Below, one piece after another: positions 7,220 to 15,214 of a stretch of 42,921 nucleotides of DNA. Where the stretch lies: the NCBI GenBank assembly GCA_031119395.1, contig JAVHYA010000042.1, positions 2,209-45,129 of the forward strand, given 5' to 3'. A model generated the notes under the pieces. It was not told the DNA's origin and searched no databases. It saw only the letters and a list, made by a program, of their open reading frames with translations. The translations under genes and the position numbers were made by a program. Each line of letters begins with the position of its first letter. Position 1 is the stretch's first letter. This DNA is from Pseudomonadota bacterium. Lineage in GTDB: Bacteria > Pseudomonadota > Gammaproteobacteria > Burkholderiales > Burkholderiaceae_C.

Positions 7220-8854
7220 ATGGCCCTGCCTCCCCTCACCGTCGAGCTCACGTCGCCGCAGTCCGTCGACGGCCGGCCCGCGCCCTACCAGTCGCTGTGG
7301 CTGCTGGTGCGGCTGCACCGCGCCCGCCTCGATGGCGAACCGCTGCGCCTGGACGCCCTGCGTGGCCAGGTGTCGTCTGCCGCGACGCTGCGCATGGTGG
7401 TGAGCCGCGCGTTCCGCGACTTCAAGGCCTGGGGCGTGGCCGTGGGCTGGGGCGCGGACGCATCGCGCGACCCGCGCTTCCTCAACGCCGAGGGGCGCAG
7501 CCAGGGCCCGTTCTGGCTGCCGCCGGCGCAGGCGGCGCGGCTGCGCTTGCAGGTCGAAGGCCAGCCGGCGACGGCGGCCGAGGTCGCGTCGTTCCTGGGC
7601 CTGGACCTGGCGCCCGCCACGACGACGCTCGCACCGGCCGGGGTGCAGCTGCGCGACGCGCGCTTCTGGCAGCAGCTCGCCGCGGCCCAGCAGGCGATGC
7701 GCCAGGGACGGTGGGCCACGCCGGTGGTCGGGCCGCGCGGCGCGGCAGTGCCGGCCAATGCCCTGGAGGCGATGCGGCAGGCCGGCAGCCTGGCGCACGG
7801 CGATTTCCAGCGCGCCCTGGTCACGCTCAACGAGGCGCTGCTGTGGCGCCGCCTGGGCGACGAGGCGCAGGCGCGACGACGGGTGCAGGCGCTGCAGCGG
7901 CAGCGGCTGGCGCAGCACGTGGCGGGCCACGAGTACCTGGGCGCGATGGCGGCGATCGTCTCGGCCTGGTGCGCCTACACGGCGCGCGACCTGCCGGCGG
8001 CGCAGGCGCAGCTGTCGGCGCTGGCCGCCGACCCGGCCCATGCGCCGCTGCTGCGCCACCACCCGCAGGTGCGCTTCGAGTGGAGCAACCTGTGGGCCCT
8101 GGCCTGCCGCTCGCGCGCGTTGGCGATGGCCGCGCAGGATGCGCCGGCCGCCGCCGCCCAGGCGCAGGAGGCGATGCAGCACTTCGGCCACGCGCTGGCG
8201 GCGGCCTTCGAATCGCACGCCTTCGATGCGGCCCAGCACGTGGCCGCCAACCTCGGCATGGCGGTGTGGCTGTTCGACCGCGTGGGCCTCGCATTGCCCG
8301 CCACCGAGGGCGCACGCGGCGAGGATGCCGTGCCGCAGGCCGTGCAGTGGATCGCCTTCAGCGAATGGCTGAGCAGCCTGGTGGACGTGCAGGGCCGCTC
8401 GGCCTGGAACGCGATCTACCTGCTGCGCATCGCACGCGGCGCCTGCCGGCCGGCGGCGAGCGGCACGCTGCGGGCCTTCCGTGCGCTGCGACCGCTCGAA
8501 CCGGCGGCCCTCGCGGCGCAGGCGGGCACGCTGGCCGAGGCCTTCTCGCCCGCGGCCTGGCCCGCGCGCTGGGTGGACGTGGCCCGGCTTCGGCTCGACG
8601 AGCATGGTCAGGGCCAGCGCCGCTATCCCGGCCTGCAGCACGCGAGCCTGCTGTTCGAACACGCGTGGTACGCAGCCCACGCCGGCGACCTGCGTGCCGC
8701 GGCACACTCGCTGGGTGCGCTGCGCGAGGCCCTGCCCCAGCTGGTGGCCAGCGACCGCGCCTATTTCCGCGAGGTGTGGAACGACGAGCTGCCGGCCGAT
8801 CTGCTGGCGCTGGAGCCCCCGCCCCGGCGTGCCGCCACGCGCCGCGGCGCCTGA
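7220..8854 (+). CDS. Protein of unknown function with helical-repeat character
   Basis: Soluble-looking protein of 544 residues that I do not recognise. There is no signal peptide or membrane segment. The first 120 or so residues contain short beta-type segments and an arginine-rich helix (TLRMVVSRAFRDFKAWG), somewhat like a winged helix. From about residue 150 to the end it is alanine- and leucine-rich with repeated helix pairs and W/A/L patterns, as in TPR-type solenoids (for example ALVTLNEALLWRRLGDEAQA). The ATG at 7220 lies 147 bases from the divergent beta-lactamase start, so the two may share a control region. A regulator or scaffold with a C-terminal helical-repeat domain is one possibility, which is speculation. 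Confidence 0.7.
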   Translation: MALPPLTVELTSPQSVDGRPAPYQSLWLLVRLHRARLDGEPLRLDALRGQVSSAATLRMVVSRAFRDFKAWGVAVGWGADASRDPRFLNAEGRSQGPFWLPPAQAARLRLQVEGQPATAAEVASFLGLDLAPATTTLAPAGVQLRDARFWQQLAAAQQAMRQGRWATPVVGPRGAAVPANALEAMRQAGSLAHGDFQRALVTLNEALLWRRLGDEAQARRRVQALQRQRLAQHVAGHEYLGAMAAIVSAWCAYTARDLPAAQAQLSALAADPAHAPLLRHHPQVRFEWSNLWALACRSRALAMAAQDAPAAAAQAQEAMQHFGHALAAAFESHAFDAAQHVAANLGMAVWLFDRVGLALPATEGARGEDAVPQAVQWIAFSEWLSSLVDVQGRSAWNAIYLLRIARGACRPAASGTLRAFRALRPLEPAALAAQAGTLAEAFSPAAWPARWVDVARLRLDEHGQGQRRYPGLQHASLLFEHAWYAAHAGDLRAAAHSLGALREALPQLVASDRAYFREVWNDELPADLLALEPPPRRAATRRGA

Positions 8855-8890
8855 ACCGCGACCCGATCCGACCACTTCGACCCACGACCC

Positions 8891-9358
8891 ATGAACGCCC
8901 TGACCTACGCCACGCTCCTCTTCCTGCACGTCACCAGCGCGGCCTTCTGGGTCGGCGGCATGGCGGCGATGCACTTCGCCGCGCGGCCGGCCGCGGTGGC
9001 CACGCTGGCGCCGCCGCAGCGCCTGCCCTTCATGGCGGCGGCACTGGGACGCTTCTTCCGCGGCGTGGACATCGCGCTCACGCTGCTGTGGGCCAGTGGC
9101 CTCGCGATGTTCGCGGCGCTGGGCGGCTTCGCGGGTTCGCACTGGCGCGTGCACGCGATGCTCACCCTGGCGCTGGTGATGACCGGCGTGTACGTCTGGC
9201 TGCGCGCCCGCGGCCTGCCCGCGCTGCGCCGCGCGGCGGCGGCCGCGCAGTGGCCCGAGGCCGGCGAGCGGCTGGGCACCATCCGGCGGCTGGTGGCGAC
9301 CAACCTCGCACTCGGCACGGCGGTGTTCGCGGTGGCGCTGGTGGGACGCGCCGGGTGA
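8891..9358 (+). CDS. CopD-like integral membrane protein
   Basis: Small inner-membrane protein of 155 residues with four hydrophobic segments: TYATLLFLHVTSAAFWVGGM, IALTLLWASGLAMFAAL, AMLTLALVMTGVYVWL and ATNLALGTAVFAVALVG. The first segment carries the H-x4-FWVGG pattern typical of the CopD/DUF2269-like superfamily, in which the histidines may bind copper or haem. It starts 36 bases after the 544-residue protein and may be cotranscribed with it. The function is not established; copper handling is a family-level guess. Confidence 0.72.
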   Translation: MNALTYATLLFLHVTSAAFWVGGMAAMHFAARPAAVATLAPPQRLPFMAAALGRFFRGVDIALTLLWASGLAMFAALGGFAGSHWRVHAMLTLALVMTGVYVWLRARGLPALRRAAAAAQWPEAGERLGTIRRLVATNLALGTAVFAVALVGRAG

Positions 9359-9372
9359 GCGCGCAGCCCGAT

Positions 9373-9435
9373 TGCTATTGATTTGATAGCTGCTCGCGCC
9401 CGTCCGGCGGGCGCTGCGGCCTCATTTTGTTCAAG
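9373..9435 (+). repeat. Two-stem intergenic palindromic repeat, copy 1
   Basis: Copy of a dispersed element made of an AT-rich palindrome, GCTAT-N7-ATAGC at 9374-9390, followed by a GC stem, GCGCCCG at 9396-9402 paired with CGGGCGC at 9408-9414, and then a GCGGCCTCATTTTGTTC tail. The tail could let the GC stem act as a terminator for the CopD-like gene. The same architecture recurs at 22890-22950, 26400-26455 and 30041-30100. From memory this class of repeat is common in Comamonadaceae genomes. Confidence 0.72.
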
Positions 9436-9455
9436 ACTCCGGCGAACGATCCTCC

Positions 9456-10364
9456 ATGCTCCCCCACGGAACCCTGCGCGGCATCGCCGCCATGCTGCTG
9501 GCCTGCGCCTTCTTCGCCTGCATGGACGCGCTGCTCAAGCAGCTCGCCGGCCACTACCCGCCGCTGCAGGTGATGGCGCTGCGCGGCCTCACGGCCTTGC
9601 CGCTGGTGTGCGTGTGGATCGCCTGGCGACGCGAAGCGGGCACGCTGGTGCACCGGCGCCTGCGCTGGGGCCTGCACCTGCTGCGGGCGGCGCTGAACAT
9701 GACGATGCTGGTGCTCTTCGTCTACGGCCTGCAGACGCTGGGCCTGGCCGAGGCGTACACGCTCAGCTTCATCGCGCCGCTGCTGATGGTGCTGATCGCG
9801 GTGCCGTTGCTGGGCGAATCGGTGCTGCCGCGGCACTGGCTGGCGATCGGGCTGGGCTTCGCAGGGGTGGTGATCGCGCTGCGGCCCGAGCAGGACGACT
9901 TCCTCTCGGCCGGTGCGCTGGCCGTGCTGGGGGCCGCGGCCTGCTACGCGCTGTCGAACATGCTGGGCCGGCTTGTCAGCCGCACCGAGTCGAGTTCGGC
10001 CCTGGTCTTCTGGACCACGGCGGCGATGGCGGTGGGCGGCAGCCTGCTGGCGGCGCCGCAGTGGGTGCCGATCCGGCCCGGACACGGCTGGCTGCTGGCG
10101 GGGCTGGCGGTCTTCGGGTTCCTGGGCCAGGTCACGATCGCCGAGGCCTTCCGGCATGGGCAGGCCGCCGCCATCGCGCCCTTCGAGTACAGCGCGCTGG
10201 CCTGGGGCATCGCGCTGGACTGGCTGTTCTGGCACGCCGTGCCCGATGGCTGGACGCTCGCAGGCGCCGCGATCATCGTCGCCAGCGGCATCTGGCTGGT
10301 GCGCGGCGAGTCGAGGCCCCGGCCGCAGCCGCGCGACGAGGCCTCGACGCAACACTCGCGCTGA
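9456..10364 (+). CDS. EamA/DMT-family exporter
   Basis: Drug/metabolite-transporter superfamily protein of 302 residues with ten predicted membrane segments arranged as two EamA repeats. The first runs from GIAAMLLACAFFACMDALLKQLAG to about 140 and the second from ALAVLGAAACYALSNMLGRL to the C-terminus. The typical ends are present: a short basic N-terminus and a charged RGESRPRPQPRDE tail. Proteins of this family export amino acids, nucleosides or small metabolites; the substrate here is unknown. It follows a palindromic repeat that may isolate it transcriptionally from the CopD-like gene. Confidence 0.85.
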   Translation: MLPHGTLRGIAAMLLACAFFACMDALLKQLAGHYPPLQVMALRGLTALPLVCVWIAWRREAGTLVHRRLRWGLHLLRAALNMTMLVLFVYGLQTLGLAEAYTLSFIAPLLMVLIAVPLLGESVLPRHWLAIGLGFAGVVIALRPEQDDFLSAGALAVLGAAACYALSNMLGRLVSRTESSSALVFWTTAAMAVGGSLLAAPQWVPIRPGHGWLLAGLAVFGFLGQVTIAEAFRHGQAAAIAPFEYSALAWGIALDWLFWHAVPDGWTLAGAAIIVASGIWLVRGESRPRPQPRDEASTQHSR

Positions 10365-10477
10365 GCGGTCCGGCGCGACGGGGCGGCAACCTACGCACGA
10401 CTCGCCGGGCCGACGACAGGCGCGGCCATGGGCGCGGCACGACAGTGCCGCATCGTCCATCCCTGCCACGCCTTCCC

Positions 10478-10873
10478 ATGGCCACTTCGTCCCGCTCTTC
10501 CCGGTCCCCCCGGTCCTCCCGCACGAACGCCGATGCGGACACCAAGACCGACCACGTACTCAGCGACTTCAAGGCGGCCGTCAACATGACGCCCGCCCAA
10601 TTGGAGCGCTGGCTGCAGACGGACGAATCGCGCACCGTCGGCTTCAAGGGCGCACCGGGCAAGGAATCCGTGGGCCATGCGTCGGGCCGGCGCATCGTGC
10701 GGCTGCTGGGCAAGGACCGCGAGGCGCTCACCACCGGCGACCTGGCCCACATGCGCAAGGTGGTGGGCTACGTGCATCGGCACCTCGCGCAGCGGCCCTC
10801 GGGGAACGTGCGCGACACCCCATGGCGCCAGTCGCTGATGAACTGGGGCCATGACCCGCTCAAGCGCGGCTGA
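10478..10873 (+). CDS. DUF3140 protein
   Basis: Small basic soluble protein of 131 residues. After a Ser/Arg-rich disordered N-terminus, residues about 25-125 follow the DUF3140 pattern: VLSDFKAAVNMTPAQLERWL, then TDESRTVGFK, a GHASGRRIV segment, and a terminal block with RDTPWRQSLMNWGHDPLK. The biochemical function of the family is unknown. The ATG at 10478 is the first one consistent with the domain. It sits alone between the exporter and a DUF4174 gene. Confidence 0.75.
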   Translation: MATSSRSSRSPRSSRTNADADTKTDHVLSDFKAAVNMTPAQLERWLQTDESRTVGFKGAPGKESVGHASGRRIVRLLGKDREALTTGDLAHMRKVVGYVHRHLAQRPSGNVRDTPWRQSLMNWGHDPLKRG

Positions 10874-10915
10874 GGTGCCGCGCCGCTCGCCGAACGTCGC
10901 ACGCAGGTCCTCCCC

Positions 10916-11368
10916 ATGAAGCTCTGGCACCACGTGTTGCGTTTCGCCCTCGCCGGTTGCCTGGCGGTCCCTCCGGGCGCCGCGTCGGCGGATGCCGAAG
11001 GCGCCAACCCGCTGGTCGCCGAACGCTGGAAGACGCGGCCGATCGTGGTCGTCGTGCCGCACGCGGACCACCCGCTGCTGCGGCGCGTGGAAGCGACGCT
11101 GGCCGAGACGGCCGGGCGCGAGGCGTTTCGAGACCGCGAGATGGTGCTCTACACCGTGGTGGCGGGGAAGGGAATGCGCAACGGCCGGCCCCTGGCCGCC
11201 GCGCGCACCGCCGCGCTGCTGCGCGCCATCGACGTGGAGGCAGGCGGTGCACCGACCTTCGTGCTGGTGGGCAAGGACGGCGGGGTGAAGATGCGCGAAG
11301 GTGCCGACGTGCGCCTGCCGTCGGTCTTCGAGGAGATCGACCGCATGCCGATGCGCCGCCAGCGCTGA
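10916..11368 (+). CDS. Exported DUF4174 protein
   Basis: Protein of 150 residues with an N-terminal signal peptide (HHVLRFALAGCLAVPPGAASA, cleavage probably near residue 26), so periplasmic. The mature part matches DUF4174, a short thioredoxin-like alpha/beta fold lacking the CxxC: RPIVVVVPHADHPLLRRVE, then a segment around MVLYTVVAGKG and a G-x-PTFVLVGKDGGVK strand-turn-strand. Its role is unknown. It converges on the CoA-transferase gene; a GC-rich imperfect hairpin without a T-run fills the 58-base gap. Confidence 0.75.
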   Translation: MKLWHHVLRFALAGCLAVPPGAASADAEGANPLVAERWKTRPIVVVVPHADHPLLRRVEATLAETAGREAFRDREMVLYTVVAGKGMRNGRPLAAARTAALLRAIDVEAGGAPTFVLVGKDGGVKMREGADVRLPSVFEEIDRMPMRRQR

Positions 11369-11426
11369 CAGGCGCTCCGGCACGCGGCCACGGGCCGGGC
11401 CGTGCGGCCGGCCGGGCCGCCGCCGC

Positions 11427-12659
11427 TCAGAGGGCGCCGGCGACGCGCAGCGCTTCGATCTCCGCCGCCGACAGGCCCATCTCCTGCAGCACCTCGTCGG
11501 TGTGCTGCCCCAATGCGGGCGGCGCGCGGCGCAGCACCGGCGGGGTAGCCGCAAGACGCAGCGGGCTGGCCACGCCGGTGATCGCCGCGATGCCGTCGCC
11601 CGCGTCGCGCGGCAGCGAGACGGCCAGGCCGCGCGCCTTCACCTGCGCATCGTCGAACGCGGCGCCGATGTCGTTGATGGGGCCGCAGGGCACGGCCTTG
11701 TCTTCGAGCAGCGTGACCCATTCGGCGGTGGTGCGCGTACGGGTGACGGCCTCCATGGCGGGGATCAGTTCGTCGCGGTGCTTCACGCGCAGCGTGTTGC
11801 TGGCAAAGCGCGCGTCGGCCGCCCACTCGGATTGGCCCGCCGCCTCGCAGAAGCGTGCGAACTGGCCGTTGTTGCCGATGGCCAGCAGCATGGCGCCGTC
11901 CTTCGTCGGGAAGTCCTGGTAGGGCGCGAGGCTGGGGTGCGTGTTGCCCTGGCGCTGCGGCGGCTTGCCGGTGTTGAGGAAGGCGCTGGCCTGGTTGGCC
12001 AGGATGGCCATGCCCACGTCCAGCAGCGCCATGTCGATGTGCTGGCCCTGCCCCGTCTGCTCGCGCACGCGCAGCGCGGCGAGGATGGCGGTGCTGGCGT
12101 AGCAGCCGGTGAAGAGGTCGGTGAGCGCCACGCCCACACGCAGCGGGCCGCCGCCGGGCTCGCCGTCGGGGCGGCCCGTGATGCTCATCATGCCGCTCAT
12201 GGCCTGGATCATCAGGTCGTAGCCGGCGCGCTCGGCGTACGGTCCGTCATGGCCGAAACCGGTGACGCTGCAGTACACCAGGCGCGGGTTCGCGGCGCGC
12301 AACGTCTCGTGGTCGAGTCCGTACTGCTTCAGCCCGCCGGTCTTGAAGTTCTCCACCACCACGTCGGCCTGCGCGGCCATGCGCTGCAGCAATGCCCGGC
12401 CCTCGGGCGTCGCCATGTCGACGGTGACCGATCGCTTGTTGCGGTTGCACGCGGTGAAGTAGGTGGACTGCGCCGTGTCCTGGCCCGCCTCGTCCTTCAG
12501 GAAGGGCGGGCCCCAGGTGCGCGTGTCGTCGCCGACCCCGGGGCGTTCGATCTTCACCACGTCGGCCCCCAGGTCCGCCAGGATCTGGGTGCACCACGGG
12601 CCGGCGAGCACGCGCGAAAGGTCGAGGACTTTGATGCCGTCGAGGGCTGCTGGGGTCAT
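11427..12659 (-). CDS. CaiB/BaiF family III CoA-transferase, probably glutarate-specific
   Basis: Family III CoA-transferase of 410 residues. N-terminal LDGIKVLDLSRVLAGPWCTQILADLGA and KIERP are hallmark segments, and GQHIDMALLD carries the aspartate that forms the acyl-enzyme intermediate in formyl-CoA transferase relatives. It lies just downstream of glutaryl-CoA dehydrogenase on the same strand, separated by a hairpin repeat, with a LysR gene divergent from the pair. This arrangement suggests it activates glutarate by transferring CoA (the SUGCT-type reaction), feeding glutaryl-CoA to the dehydrogenase. The substrate assignment rests on context. Confidence 0.85.
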   Translation of the reverse strand: MTPAALDGIKVLDLSRVLAGPWCTQILADLGADVVKIERPGVGDDTRTWGPPFLKDEAGQDTAQSTYFTACNRNKRSVTVDMATPEGRALLQRMAAQADVVVENFKTGGLKQYGLDHETLRAANPRLVYCSVTGFGHDGPYAERAGYDLMIQAMSGMMSITGRPDGEPGGGPLRVGVALTDLFTGCYASTAILAALRVREQTGQGQHIDMALLDVGMAILANQASAFLNTGKPPQRQGNTHPSLAPYQDFPTKDGAMLLAIGNNGQFARFCEAAGQSEWAADARFASNTLRVKHRDELIPAMEAVTRTRTTAEWVTLLEDKAVPCGPINDIGAAFDDAQVKARGLAVSLPRDAGDGIAAITGVASPLRLAATPPVLRRAPPALGQHTDEVLQEMGLSAAEIEALRVAGAL

Positions 12660-12666
12660 GGAAATT

Positions 12667-12795
12667 CGGGTACCGGAACGCGAAGGGCGCGAAAGTCACG
12701 CGAGGGTCGCGAAAGAAAGATCGAAGATTGGTTCGTTTTGCTTTCGCGTCCTTCGCGAAATCTTCGCGCCCTTCGCGTACGGATGTCCGTATTCA
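12667..12795. repeat. Long hairpin repeat, copy A (between gcdH and the CoA-transferase)
   Basis: Two 38-base arms (12678-12715 and 12741-12778) are inverted with 32 of 38 positions complementary, around a 25-base loop. Each arm is a tandem of two similar units built from CGCGAAGG and CGCGAAAG words. The outer left end is CGGGTACCGG and the right end is ACGGATGTCCGTATTCA, whose last three bases are the reverse complement of the gcdH stop codon TGA. Related copies lie at 31576-31712 and 39815-39939. In RNA it would form a very stable stem-loop between the two cistrons. Confidence 0.85.
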
Positions 12796-13992
12796 GTTCG
12801 AGAACGCCGCGATCCCCGTGATCGCGCGGCCGAGGATGAGGGCGTGCACGTCGTGCGTGCCCTCGTAGGTGTTGACCACCTCCAGGTTGACCAGGTGGCG
12901 TGCCACGCCGAACTCGTCGCTGATGCCGTTGCCGCCCATCATGTCGCGCGCCAGGCGGGCGATGTCCAGCGACTTGCCGCAGTTGTTGCGCTTCATGATC
13001 GAGGTGATCTCGACCGCGGCGATGCCCTCGTCCTTCATGCGGCCCAGGCGCAGGCTGCCCTGCAGGCCCAGCGCGATCTCGGTCTGCATGTCGGCCAGCT
13101 TCTTCTGGATCAGCTGGTTGGCGGCCAGCGGGCGGCCGAACTGCTTGCGGTCGAGCACGTACTGGCGGGCGCGGTGCCAGCAGTCCTCGGCGGCGCCGAT
13201 CGCACCCCAGCTGATGCCGTAGCGGGCGCTGTTCAGGCAGGTGAAGGGGCCCTTGAGGCCCTGCACCTCGGGGAAGGCGTTCTCTTCCGGCACGAAGACG
13301 TCGTCCATGACGATCTCGCCGGTGATGGAGGCACGCAGGCCCACCTTGCCGTGGATGGCCGGGGCCGACAGGCCCTTCATGCCCTTCTCGAGCACGAAGC
13401 CGCGGATCGGGCCCACGGCGCCGCCTTCGCTCACTTCCTTCGCCCAGACGACGAAGACGTCGGCCACGGGCGAGTTGGTGATCCACATCTTGTTGCCCTT
13501 GAGGCGGTAGCCGCCGTCGGTCTTGTAGGCGCGCGTGGCCATGCTGCCGGGGTCGGAGCCGTGGTCGGGCTCGGTCAGGCCGAAGCAGCCGATCCACTCG
13601 CCGCTGGCCAGCTTGGGCAGGTACTTCTGCTTCTGCGCCTCGGAGCCGAATTCGAAGATGGGCACCATCACCAGCGAGGACTGCACGCTGGCCATGGAGC
13701 GGTAGCCGGAATCGACGCGCTCGACTTCGCGTGCGATCAGGCCGTAGCAGACGTAGTTCAGCCCCGGGCCGCCGTACTGCTCGGGGATGGTCGGGCCCAG
13801 CAGGCCCAGCTCGCCCATCTCGCGGAAGATGGTGAGGTCGGTCTTCTCGCCGCGGAACATCTCCAGCACGCGCGGCGCCAGCTTGTCCTGGCAGTAGGCG
13901 TTGGCGGCGTCGCGCACGGCGCGCTCGTCGTCGGTGAGCTGCTGCTCGAGCAGGAAGGGGTCGTCCCAATGGAAGGCGGCTTTGGTGGCCAT
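12793..13992 (-). CDS. gcdH: Glutaryl-CoA dehydrogenase
   Basis: FAD-dependent acyl-CoA dehydrogenase that oxidises and decarboxylates glutaryl-CoA to crotonyl-CoA in lysine, tryptophan and glutarate breakdown; 399 residues. The [13 protein letters not shown] segment contains the Arg and Ser that bind the glutaryl carboxylate in characterised enzymes. E377 in [20 protein letters not shown] is the catalytic base position. [15 protein letters not shown] is the flavin-side motif. The ATG at 13992 gives the normal N-terminus. Its stop codon is formed by the end of hairpin repeat A. It is probably cotranscribed with the downstream CoA-transferase and controlled by the divergent LysR gene. Confidence 0.93.
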   Translation of the reverse strand: MATKAAFHWDDPFLLEQQLTDDERAVRDAANAYCQDKLAPRVLEMFRGEKTDLTIFREMGELGLLGPTIPEQYGGPGLNYVCYGLIAREVERVDSGYRSMASVQSSLVMVPIFEFGSEAQKQKYLPKLASGEWIGCFGLTEPDHGSDPGSMATRAYKTDGGYRLKGNKMWITNSPVADVFVVWAKEVSEGGAVGPIRGFVLEKGMKGLSAPAIHGKVGLRASITGEIVMDDVFVPEENAFPEVQGLKGPFTCLNSARYGISWGAIGAAEDCWHRARQYVLDRKQFGRPLAANQLIQKKLADMQTEIALGLQGSLRLGRMKDEGIAAVEITSIMKRNNCGKSLDIARLARDMMGGNGISDEFGVARHLVNLEVVNTYEGTHDVHALILGRAITGIAAFSN

Positions 13993-14111
13993 GGTGTGCG
14001 GTCTCCGGGAGGCTGTGGCGCGGTGCGCGGCGATGGACAAAGGGGAAAGGCGCCATCGTACGACCGCCGCCGCGACGCGGGCAAACGAGAATTCCACACC
14101 CAGATATGCTG

Positions 14112-14133
14112 TTCGCTCATGTCTCGAAGCGAA
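14112..14133. promoter_or_regulatory. Candidate operator in the gcdH-LysR divergent region
   Basis: TTCGCT at 14112-14117 and AGCGAA at 14128-14133 form a perfect 6-base dyad with a 10-base spacer, within the 198-base region between gcdH and the divergent LysR gene. The site is 57 bases before the LysR start and 119 bases before the gcdH start, a reasonable position for a LysR binding site controlling both. No other evidence supports it. Confidence 0.33.
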
Positions 14134-14190
14134 TGCCGGCGTCCCGGTCCCCACGCCGTCCACGATCCAACTATGTAGCCGCCGAATACC

Positions 14191-15087
14191 ATGCGCCGAA
14201 AGATCCCCTCGACCCAGTCCCTCGCCTGCTTCGAGGCCGCCGCCCGGCACGAGAGCTACACGCGCGCCGCGCAGGAGCTCGCGCTCACGCAGAGCGCCGT
14301 CTCGCGCCAGATCGGCGCGCTCGAGGACTTCATGGGCCTGGCGCTGTTCCGCCGCACCCGCCACGGCGTGCAGCTCACGGCCGCCGGCGCCGACTACGCG
14401 CGCCAGATCTCGCGCCAGCTCGACGCCATGGAGCGCGACACGCTGGACGCCATGGCCCGCCAGGGCAGCGGCGGCGCGCTGCAGCTCGCGGCGGTGCCCA
14501 CCTTCGCGACGCGCTGGCTGATCCCGCGGCTGCCGGCCTTCGCGCAGGAGCATCCCGACGTCACGGTGCACATCGAGACGCGCACGCGCCCCTTCCTCTT
14601 CGCCGACTCGCCCTTCGACGCGGCGCTGTACGCGGGCACGGCCGAGCAGGCGGCCAACTGGGCCGGCACGCGGTCCACCGTGCTGATGCACGAGGACGTG
14701 GTGCCGGTGTGCAGCCCCGCGCTCATCGCCCCGAAGCGGCAGCTCACGGCCGCAGCCGTGGCGCGCCTGCCGCTGCTGCAGCAGAGCACGCGGCCCGAAG
14801 GCTGGCGCCAGTGGTTCGACGCCCAGGGCGTGGAGGCGCCGCGCGCGCGCAGCGGGCCGCGCTACGAGCTGTTCTCGATGCTCGCCGTGGCGGCGGCGCA
14901 CGGGCTCGGTGTCGCGTTGATGCCGCTGCTGCTGATCGAGGCCGAACTGGCCCGCGGCGAACTGGTGGTGGCCTGCCCGCGGCCGTTGCGCGGGGAGCGC
15001 AGCTATTTCTTCGTCACCCCCGCGCGGCCCGACGAACCGGGCGTCGTGGCGCAGATGCGGCGGTGGCTGCTGGCCCAGATCGACTGA
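14191..15087 (+). CDS. LysR-family regulator of the glutarate locus (GcvA-like)
   Basis: LysR-type regulator of 298 residues in the GcvA-like subgroup. It begins [19 protein letters not shown], with a helix-turn-helix at about 8-65 ([32 protein letters not shown]), followed by the substrate-binding fold with [13 protein letters not shown]. It is divergent from gcdH, the usual arrangement for a LysR activator and its target, so it probably responds to glutarate or glutaryl-CoA; this is inferred from context only. The ATG at 14191 follows no obvious Shine-Dalgarno sequence. Confidence 0.88.
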   Translation: MRRKIPSTQSLACFEAAARHESYTRAAQELALTQSAVSRQIGALEDFMGLALFRRTRHGVQLTAAGADYARQISRQLDAMERDTLDAMARQGSGGALQLAAVPTFATRWLIPRLPAFAQEHPDVTVHIETRTRPFLFADSPFDAALYAGTAEQAANWAGTRSTVLMHEDVVPVCSPALIAPKRQLTAAAVARLPLLQQSTRPEGWRQWFDAQGVEAPRARSGPRYELFSMLAVAAAHGLGVALMPLLLIEAELARGELVVACPRPLRGERSYFFVTPARPDEPGVVAQMRRWLLAQID

Positions 15088-15214
15088 CGCCGCGCCCGCC
15101 TGTCAGGGCACTCGCTCCCGGTTTTCGAAAAAAAGTGTGTCGAATTCGCCATGCATTGTCATTTGATTGTTTCCTGATCTCCTGGAGGGGAAGACGAAAC
15201 GAAGGCGTCCACGC

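Noticed and set aside
7073-9154. Upstream extension of the beta-lactamase frame to 996 codons
   Set aside because: The extra part is antisense to the 544-residue protein and the CopD-like gene. The beta-lactamase has a proper signal sequence beginning at 7072.
11369-11426. Terminator between the DUF4174 and CoA-transferase genes
   Set aside because: There is a GC-rich imperfect stem with a bulge but no T-run in either direction. In DNA of this composition such stems occur by chance.
13993-14901. Upstream extension of the gcdH frame
   Set aside because: It runs antisense through the divergent LysR gene and the control region; the family start is at 13992.
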